From Bauldia sp. (GTDB lineage: Bacteria > Pseudomonadota > Alphaproteobacteria > Rhizobiales > Kaistiaceae), in assembly GCA_020442095.1 (NCBI GenBank), contig JAGRKY010000448.1, positions 1-12,190 of the forward strand: DNA of 12,190 nucleotides, in the 5' to 3' direction. Shown here in pieces: positions 7,546 to 12,190 of the stretch (the first letter of the stretch is position 1; each line of letters opens with the position of its first letter). Both the position numbers and the translations under genes were made by a program. The notes under the pieces were generated by a model. It searched no databases. It was not told the origin of the DNA and worked only from the letters and a program-made list of their open reading frames with translations.

Positions 7546-8783
7546 GAGCGATCACCCTTCTCACGGGCGGCCGCCGCATCGACGGGCAGCCGCCCCGCGG
7601 CACGAAGTTCGTCGAGGATCTCCTCGCGGTCCTGATCGATCCGCGCCCCCGCCCGCCAGACCGACCCAGGCGTCCGGGAGAGCCGCGGAAAGACGTTCTG
7701 CATCCGCACCGGGCCGAGATCCTCATCCTCGACCGTCGTGATCGATTGTCTCGCGATGAATTGAGGGTCGCTGAAAATCTGCTCGATGTCGTAGATCGGT
7801 GCGATCGCCGCTTCGACCTTTTCGAAGGTCTCAACGACTTCGTCGAGATCGTGTTCGGCGATCCATCCCCCGACGATGGCGTCGATCTCCTCGACGTGGC
7901 GAACGCGATCGATGTTGCTCTGGAAACGCGGATCGAGGGCGGCCTCTTCACCGCCGGTCAGTTCGAGCACGCGGCGCACGATGCTCGGCGAGGCGGCGGA
8001 CAGCGCGACCCAGCGCCCGTCGCGCGTGCGATAGGCGTTGCGTGGCGCATTGTTGACCGAGCGGTTGCCGTTGCGCTTCTGGATGACGCCGAGCTGATCG
8101 AAGATGATCGGCTGCGGCCCGAGGACGGCGAAGATCGGCTCATAGATGGCGAGGTCTATGAACTGGCCTTTTCCGCTCCCTCGAACGTCCCGCTCGTAAA
8201 TCGCGAACATCGTCGCGAAGCAGCCGAAATAGGCGGCGATGCCGTCGGCGAGCCCGAATGGCGGCAGGGTCGGCGGTCCGTCCGCCTCGCCGGTGATATG
8301 CGCGAAGCCGGACATCGCCTCGGCGAGGGTGCCGAAGCCCGCTCGCCGCCGGTAGGGCCCGGTCTGGCCGAAACCGGTGACGCGCACCATCACCAGTCGC
8401 GGGTTGATCGCCGAGAGCTCCTCCCAGCCGAGGCCCCAGCCCTCCAACGTACCGGTGCGGAAGTTCTCGACGAGCACGTCCGCGTCGGCAACGAGCGCCT
8501 TGAACACCTCCGCGTCGTCGGCCGCCTTGAGATCGAGAGCGATGCAGCGCTTGTTGCGCGCGCTCGTCTTCCACCACAGCGGATGGCCATCCTTTTTCGC
8601 GCCCATGTTGCGGAGCGGATCGCCATTCGGGTGCTCGACCTTGACGACGTCGGCGCCGAAGTCCCCCATCAGGGTGGTGATCATCGGCCCGGCAAACAAC
8701 GTCGCGCAGTCGATGACGCGGAGCCCTTCGATAGGACCGCCGTGCTTCCGCCCTGAACCCGGAACGCCTTTCGTTTCAGACAT
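7542..8783 (-). CDS. Class III CoA-transferase (CaiB/BaiF family)
   Basis: A 413-residue CoA-transferase of the formyl-CoA transferase fold. It has the family N-terminus (PIEGLRVIDCATLFAGPM, 17-34), GADVVKVEHPNGDP (43-55), VLVENFRTGTLEGWGL (103-118) and TGFGQTGPY (136-144). The catalytic Asp is expected at Asp180 in PPFGLADGIAA, the residue that forms the acyl-aspartyl intermediate. These enzymes move CoA from a donor such as succinyl-CoA to a carboxylic acid, here probably the (hydroxy)dicarboxylate made by the ring and amide hydrolases; acceptor and donor are inferred. The start ATG lies inside the lyase 3' end (8-nt overlap ATGTCTGA) behind AAGGG, and the stop overlaps the next gene. Pairing with a CitE-type lyase is familiar from malyl-CoA and citramalyl-CoA pathways. 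Confidence 0.92.
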   Translation of the reverse strand: MSETKGVPGSGRKHGGPIEGLRVIDCATLFAGPMITTLMGDFGADVVKVEHPNGDPLRNMGAKKDGHPLWWKTSARNKRCIALDLKAADDAEVFKALVADADVLVENFRTGTLEGWGLGWEELSAINPRLVMVRVTGFGQTGPYRRRAGFGTLAEAMSGFAHITGEADGPPTLPPFGLADGIAAYFGCFATMFAIYERDVRGSGKGQFIDLAIYEPIFAVLGPQPIIFDQLGVIQKRNGNRSVNNAPRNAYRTRDGRWVALSAASPSIVRRVLELTGGEEAALDPRFQSNIDRVRHVEEIDAIVGGWIAEHDLDEVVETFEKVEAAIAPIYDIEQIFSDPQFIARQSITTVEDEDLGPVRMQNVFPRLSRTPGSVWRAGARIDQDREEILDELRAAGRLPVDAAAAREKGDRS

Positions 8784-9675
8784 CGACCCTTGCCCGCTCC
8801 GCCACTCTCAGAATCTCGCGCGCCCGCGCGATGAAGGGGCCGTCGGCCATCACCCCGTCCACAGTGAACGCTCCGACCCCGCTCGACTCCATTTCGTCCG
8901 CCACCGAGACGATCCTGCGGGCGCGGCTGATCTCGCCGTCGGTCGGCATGAACACGTCGTTGGCGACAGCGATCTGCGAGGGGTGGACGCAGCTCTTCCC
9001 GGCGAGGCCGAGAGCCCGCGCGGCCTCAGCTTCCAGCCTGAACCCGGCCAGGTCGCTGATGCCGACGAATGCCCCATCGTAAGCCGGAACTCCGACTTCC
9101 GCAGCGGCGAGCCGGCAGGCAAGGCGGACGTGGTGCAGCGTGGCTTGGGTCCGCCCGATGCCGAGCGGCTCGAAGAGATCGCCGAAGCCGAGCTGCAGCC
9201 CCGCAACCCGCTCGCTGGCGCCGGCGAGGAGGTACGCATTCCGGAGCCCGCGGGGTGTTTCGATATTGACGAGAAGGCCGATCGGAGTCTCCACCCCGCG
9301 TTCCCTCTCGAGGCTTTCGAGCCGTTCGGCGGCCAAACGAATCTCGTCCTCACCCTCGACCTTGGGGAGGTTGACCAGATCGAGACCCGGCCGCACCACG
9401 GCATGGAGATCGGCCTCGAACAGTCCGCCGCCGACACTATTCACCCGAACGATCGTCGTTTGTGCGCCGGAGGTCGGGCGGGCCGCGATCTCGGCCCCGA
9501 CCAGCCGTCGCGCCTCGTCCTTGCGCTCGGCAACAACCGCGTCCTCAAGATCGAAGGATATAGCGTCGGCTGCCGAACGGCGTGCCTTTTCGAAGAGCTC
9601 CGGTCGGGAGCCCGGAACGAAAAGCTTGCTGCGCATGAGCACGGTCCGCACGCCGATAGACCCCTTTTCGACCAT
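8776..9675 (-). CDS. CitE/HpcH-type CoA-ester lyase (malyl/citramalyl-CoA lyase-like)
   Basis: A 299-residue TIM-barrel lyase of the HpcH/HpaI/CitE family, first gene of the operon. Motifs are RSKLFVPGSRPELF (15-28), FDLEDAV (41-47), Arg77 in IVRVN, LPKVE (103-107), the Mg-binding Glu139 in NIETPRG and Asp166 in FGDLF, and GKSCVHPSQI (227-236). Family members cleave a 3-hydroxyacyl-CoA into an acyl-CoA and a 2-oxoacid, for example acetyl-CoA with glyoxylate or pyruvate. The start is uncertain. ATG at 9675 lacks a clear ribosome-binding site. GTG at 9651 (residue 9) sits 9 nt after AAAAGGGG (9661-9668) and would give a 291-residue protein beginning close to the conserved RSKLFVPG. ATG at 9636 also has no good site. 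Expression should come from the divergent region shared with the LysR gene. Confidence 0.9.
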   Translation of the reverse strand: MVEKGSIGVRTVLMRSKLFVPGSRPELFEKARRSAADAISFDLEDAVVAERKDEARRLVGAEIAARPTSGAQTTIVRVNSVGGGLFEADLHAVVRPGLDLVNLPKVEGEDEIRLAAERLESLERERGVETPIGLLVNIETPRGLRNAYLLAGASERVAGLQLGFGDLFEPLGIGRTQATLHHVRLACRLAAAEVGVPAYDGAFVGISDLAGFRLEAEAARALGLAGKSCVHPSQIAVANDVFMPTDGEISRARRIVSVADEMESSGVGAFTVDGVMADGPFIARAREILRVAERARVDV

Positions 9676-9740
9676 AGGCGCTCGTTATCGCAACGATGAC
9701 CACCACGGTCGGCGTCCATCGAGAATTCCGCCCTATCTAA

Positions 9741-9784
9741 GACCCTCCTGCGGCGTTCGACCAATATTTCATTGCTGGAGGGTC
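9741..9784. repeat. Inverted repeat GACCCTCC-N28-GGAGGGTC
   Basis: Perfect 8-bp arms (9741-9748 and 9777-9784) lie 36 bp apart centre to centre, with a smaller dyad CAAT-N5-ATTG (9762-9774) between them. The arms abut or overlap the tentative promoters of both divergent genes. They could be paired regulator sites or form a hairpin. The role is unknown. Confidence 0.5.
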
Positions 9785-9799
9785 ATTCCAAAATGGTAT
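9785..9799. promoter_or_regulatory. Candidate LysR/NAC-type operator
   Basis: ATTCCAAAATGGTAT contains a T-N11-A LysR box (9786-9798) in an imperfect dyad (TTCCA/TGGTA). It also fits the enterobacterial NAC consensus as I recall it, ATA-N6-TnGTAT, with one mismatch on this strand; the reverse complement also fits with one mismatch. It overlaps the tentative -10 of the LysR gene, so it could serve autorepression. Confidence 0.45.
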
Positions 9800-9836
9800 A
9801 GAATAGGCGTGTCGTGGAGCCAGACGGATCGTCGCG

Positions 9837-10766
9837 GTGGATTTACGCAAGCTTCGCTATTTCGCAGGCGTTGTTGAAGCGAAAAGCATCAGCCGTGCTG
9901 CCCATGCCCTCAACGTCGCACAGCCAGCGCTGAGCAAGAGCATCCAGGCTCTGGAACTCGATCTCGGGACACCGCTTCTGCAGCGCTCCCGACAGGGCGT
10001 CACAACGACCGAAGCCGGTGACCGCCTTTATGACCATTGCCAGATCCTCTTCAAGCAGGTCGAACGGGCCAGATCCGACATCCGCCGTTCGGTCGGCGAC
10101 CCTTCGGGCCGGGTCGTGGTCGGGATGCCACACAGCCTCGCCTCCGTGATCGCGCTCCCCCTGCTCCAGGCCATGACGAAACGCTATCCCGAGGTCCGCT
10201 TGGAACTCCGGCAGGACCAGAGCCACTTCCTTGCCGTCGACCTCAGGGCAAACAAGTTGGACTTCGCGGTCATCGCCAGCCCCCGCTCGCGTTCCGGCCT
10301 TTTCTGCTTTCCGCTCCTCGTCGAGGAACTGATGTTCATTACAAGTCGGAATGACGGCCCCAATGATTCGAAACCCACCATCTCCTTCGAGGACGCATCG
10401 CGCCGTCAATTCGTCCTGCCCTCCATGGGTAACGGATTGCGCGCCTGTGCAGAGGGCCATTTCCGGGCCCGGTCGCTGCCGCTCGAGGTCAAGTACGAGA
10501 TCGATGCGATCGCTCTGATGACGCAGTGTGTCCTTGCCGGCCTCGGCGCTTCCCTGTTGCCTGGCGGCTGTCTCGAGCGCGATGCCAACTACGCCCGCAC
10601 GAGGGTAAGGGCTTTTGCCGAAGGCGGCTGTCACCGGGGGATCGTTCTGTGCCACGCAGAAGAAGCAACTATGTCGCCAGCGGCAGCCTGCACCATCTCA
10701 ATGATCGAGGAGATCGTGAAGGAAATGGTCAACAAGGGCTCATGGCTGGGCGCCCGACTTCCTTGA
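9837..10766 (+). CDS. LysR family transcriptional regulator, Nac-like
   Basis: A 309-residue regulator starting with GTG (MDLRKLRYF). The winged HTH spans about 1-60 (SISRAAHALNVAQPALSKSI, then a GTPLLQRSRQGVTTTEAG wing). A linker helix follows and the effector-binding domain runs from about 92 (GRVVVGMPHSLASVIALPLL) to the end. The N-terminal half reads much like the nitrogen assimilation control protein Nac (LRRLKYF, VAQPALS, RQGVTPTEAG-type wing, SITMPLLQA-type segment). Divergent placement marks it as the likely regulator of the seven-gene operon, with an intermediate or the imported compound as possible co-inducer. The C-terminus looks intact although recombinase debris begins within about 50 bp. 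The ribosome-binding site is poor, so low expression is likely. Family is certain; the Nac link is by eye only. Confidence 0.92.
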   Translation: MDLRKLRYFAGVVEAKSISRAAHALNVAQPALSKSIQALELDLGTPLLQRSRQGVTTTEAGDRLYDHCQILFKQVERARSDIRRSVGDPSGRVVVGMPHSLASVIALPLLQAMTKRYPEVRLELRQDQSHFLAVDLRANKLDFAVIASPRSRSGLFCFPLLVEELMFITSRNDGPNDSKPTISFEDASRRQFVLPSMGNGLRACAEGHFRARSLPLEVKYEIDAIALMTQCVLAGLGASLLPGGCLERDANYARTRVRAFAEGGCHRGIVLCHAEEATMSPAAACTISMIEEIVKEMVNKGSWLGARLP

Positions 10767-10812
10767 CTATCCAACTGGGGAGATTTGGATAAAGTCGGCG
10801 ATCCCTGACAGC

Positions 10813-11915
10813 CGCTATGTCGAGATTGGATCGGTGGCCGATCTAAAGCGATGGCTAGATGCCGAAGGAGTCGTGTCCAAACGGCGTTGCTTCAAGGATG
10901 GGAAGGTTGTTGGCGGAGTGCCCATGAGCCGCGGAGCGATCTATCAGATCCTTCGCAACCGACTTTACCGCGGCGAGATCGAACATCGCGGCGAAATCCA
11001 AACGGGCAAACACCAGCCGATCATAGATCAGGATCTCTGGCAATCGGTGCAAGCCCGACTAACCGAACAGAGCGGTCGTAAGAGGAAGGCGCGCGCAACT
11101 GGGATGGACCCCGCCCTCCTCGCCGGGCGAGCGTTCGATGACCGCGGCAATCGGCTGACGCCGACCTATGCGATCAAAGCCGGACGCCGTTACCGCTACT
11201 ACGTCTCGGCTCCACTTGTCCGGGGCGCAGCGCAAAACGGCATTCGTGTTCCCGCACCGGACTTGGAATGTCTCGTGACGGACGAAGTCGCAACCCGGCT
11301 TCGGGATCCACTATGGGTAACCGGACGATTTGCGGTGAACCTCGGCATCGCGGGGCTGCGACGCATTATCGATGCCGCTTCGCAACTCGGCCATTCTATC
11401 GGGCACGCCTCCGATGCCAACAAGCGACTGCTAATCGAACGCCTGGTCGTTGGCGAAAGCGAGGTTTCCATCCGACTCCATGCTACCGCCCTCGCTGAAG
11501 TTCTTTCGAGTGCCGCCGATGGTTCAGCGCTCACACTGAGAAGTGAGAACCCGATTGACATCGTGATCCCGGCTCGGGCCATGCGACGCGGCAAGCAGGT
11601 TCGCCTGGTGATCGGTACCGCGGAGGGCGATCATGTACCGCCTGATCCCTCGCTGCTCGCCTTGGTCTCAGATGCCTATCGCTGGTTCGATGATCTGCGC
11701 CGCGGCGGCGCAGGACCATCACTGAGATCGCTAAGCGAGAGCGCATCCAGGCTTCATATGTGAGCCGCATGATCGGCCTCGCCTTCCTAGCTCCCGACAT
11801 CGTTGAAATGATCCTCACTGGTCGCCAGCCACCATCGCTCACCGCAGAGCGATTGAAAGCCACGCGGCCCCTCCCTCAGAATTGGGACGAGCAGCGGGCG
11901 TTGTTACTAAGCTGA
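10813..11915 (+). pseudogene. Large serine recombinase, 5'-truncated and frameshifted
   Basis: Homology starts abruptly at about 10813 with RYVEIGSVADLKRWLDAEG, the beginning of the Recombinase domain. SRGAIYQILRNRLYRGEI, HQPIIDQDLW and the LLAGRAFDDRGNRLTPTYA and RRYRYYVSAPLVRG segments of the alphaproteobacterial subgroup follow. The N-terminal resolvase domain with the catalytic serine is absent, so it cannot recombine DNA. GTG at 10834 could start a 309-residue frame ending at 11763. However, the family's C-terminal tail continues in another frame from 11718 (ITEIAKRERIQASYV, then IGLAFLAPDIVEMIL and GRQPPSLTAERL) to TGA at 11913-11915, implying a one-base loss (or two-base gain) near 11716-11718. 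The upstream frame is open but unlike the family, so the breakpoint lies between the LysR stop (10766) and 10812. Confidence 0.82.
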
Positions 11916-12169
11916 TCAAGCATCCGCGTCGTCGAGCACTCTGGACTGCGAGCAGGATAAGATCCGCTCGCACCACTACCGCGACCGATCCAATCCGCTA
12001 GCAGCAGCATGTCGCAATATGCACCTTTAGAGAAAGGGCGTCGAAATCTACGATGTTCTCCGGCACGGTCGGGGCGGAGAGAGACTAGAACATCGCGTTT
12101 GAGTGGCTAACTCCCGGACATGACGCTCTTTTTCCAAAGCGCGGCCCCAGGCGTCAAAATCGGGCAGAC
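11916..12169. other. Non-coding stretch between recombinase remnant and tRNA
   Basis: No gene is supported in these 254 bases. Base composition appears less GC-rich than in the operon. A weak dyad GACGC (12122-12126) / GCGTC (12151-12155) brackets a T-run near the tRNA 3' end. It is not a good terminator for the - strand tRNA because no T-tract follows the second arm. I found no direct copy of the tRNA 3' end that would mark an attachment site. Confidence 0.5.
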
Positions 12170-12190
12170 TGGCTGGGGCGGCAGGATTCG
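12170..12190 (-). tRNA. tRNA-Gln, 3' end only (cut by window edge)
   Basis: The reverse complement reads part of a T-loop (CGAAT), the T-stem strand CCTGC, the acceptor strand CGCCCCA, discriminator G and an encoded CCA. The acceptor strand ending in A72 with G73 implies a U1-A72 pair, which is characteristic of tRNA-Gln, and the sequence matches my memory of alphaproteobacterial tRNA-Gln 3' ends. The anticodon is outside the window, so identity rests on these acceptor features alone. Confidence 0.75.

Larger units (their letters stand above)
9676..9836. promoter_or_regulatory. Divergent promoter region between the operon and its LysR gene
   Basis: This 161-bp AT-richer gap separates two divergent start codons, the classical arrangement for a LysR regulator and its target operon. 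For the LysR gene a tentative pair is TTGCTG (9772-9777) and TATAGA (9797-9802), spacing 19. For the operon, the - strand shows TTGGTC (9760-9765) and TAGATA (9735-9740), spacing 19. Both spacings are longer than ideal, so the assignments are weak. The region holds the two dyads listed separately. Confidence 0.6.

Noticed and set aside
7746..8756. A 336-residue open frame on the + strand
   Set aside because: Antisense to the CoA-transferase. Composition is biased and there are no recognisable motifs.
8377..9699. A 440-residue open frame on the + strand
   Set aside because: Antisense shadow of the CoA-transferase and lyase genes, both of which carry clear catalytic motifs on the other strand.
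12122..12155. Terminator for the - strand tRNA
   Set aside because: GACGC/GCGTC arms are short with a 24-nt loop, and the T-rich part is not placed after the stem.
1..12190. CRISPR array, insertion-sequence ends or replication origin
   Set aside because: No regularly spaced direct repeats, no paired terminal inverted repeats around a transposase, and no DnaA-box or iteron clusters were seen.

Overview
The window looks like a high-GC alphaproteobacterial chromosome or large replicon, probably Rhizobiales-like. This rests on general protein character, GC-rich third positions, the style of the serine recombinase and the tRNA-Gln 3' end; no species can be named. Every family call was made by eye from motifs, without database searches.

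Layout. Positions 1-473 hold the 3' end of an M24 metallopeptidase gene on the + strand. A 580-bp non-coding stretch rich in small dyads follows. A GTG-started amidohydrolase_2/COG3618 gene (1054-2109, +) then runs toward the end of a compact seven-gene operon on the - strand (9675 down to 2131).

In transcription order the operon encodes a CitE/HpcH-type CoA-ester lyase, a class III (CaiB/BaiF) CoA-transferase, a PuuE-type polysaccharide-deacetylase-fold cyclic amide hydrolase, an isochorismatase-family cysteine amidase, and then the permease, periplasmic binding protein and double ATPase of a CUT2 (ribose-type) importer. The first five genes overlap by 4 or 8 bases. An 84-bp gap with a strong hairpin separates the permease from the binding protein. 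Across a 161-bp divergent promoter region lies a Nac-like LysR regulator (9837-10766, +). A dyad there matches the remembered NAC operator consensus in 8 of 9 positions.

Proposed joint function (inference). The importer brings in a small, possibly nitrogen-containing ring compound. The PuuE-type enzyme opens a cyclic amide or imide, the cysteine hydrolase releases ammonia from the half-amide or carbamoyl product, the CoA-transferase activates the resulting (hydroxy)dicarboxylate, and the CitE-like enzyme cleaves the CoA ester into an acyl-CoA and a 2-oxoacid such as glyoxylate or pyruvate. A Nac-like regulator would fit use of the compound as a nitrogen source. I do not recognise this exact combination as a described pathway.

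The right end is mobile-element debris. A large serine recombinase pseudogene, missing its catalytic N-terminus and frameshifted near its C-terminus, begins within about 50 bp of the LysR stop. About 250 bp of apparently empty DNA follows, and the window edge cuts through the 3' end of a tRNA-Gln gene on the - strand. The catabolic cluster may therefore sit in or beside a genomic island.
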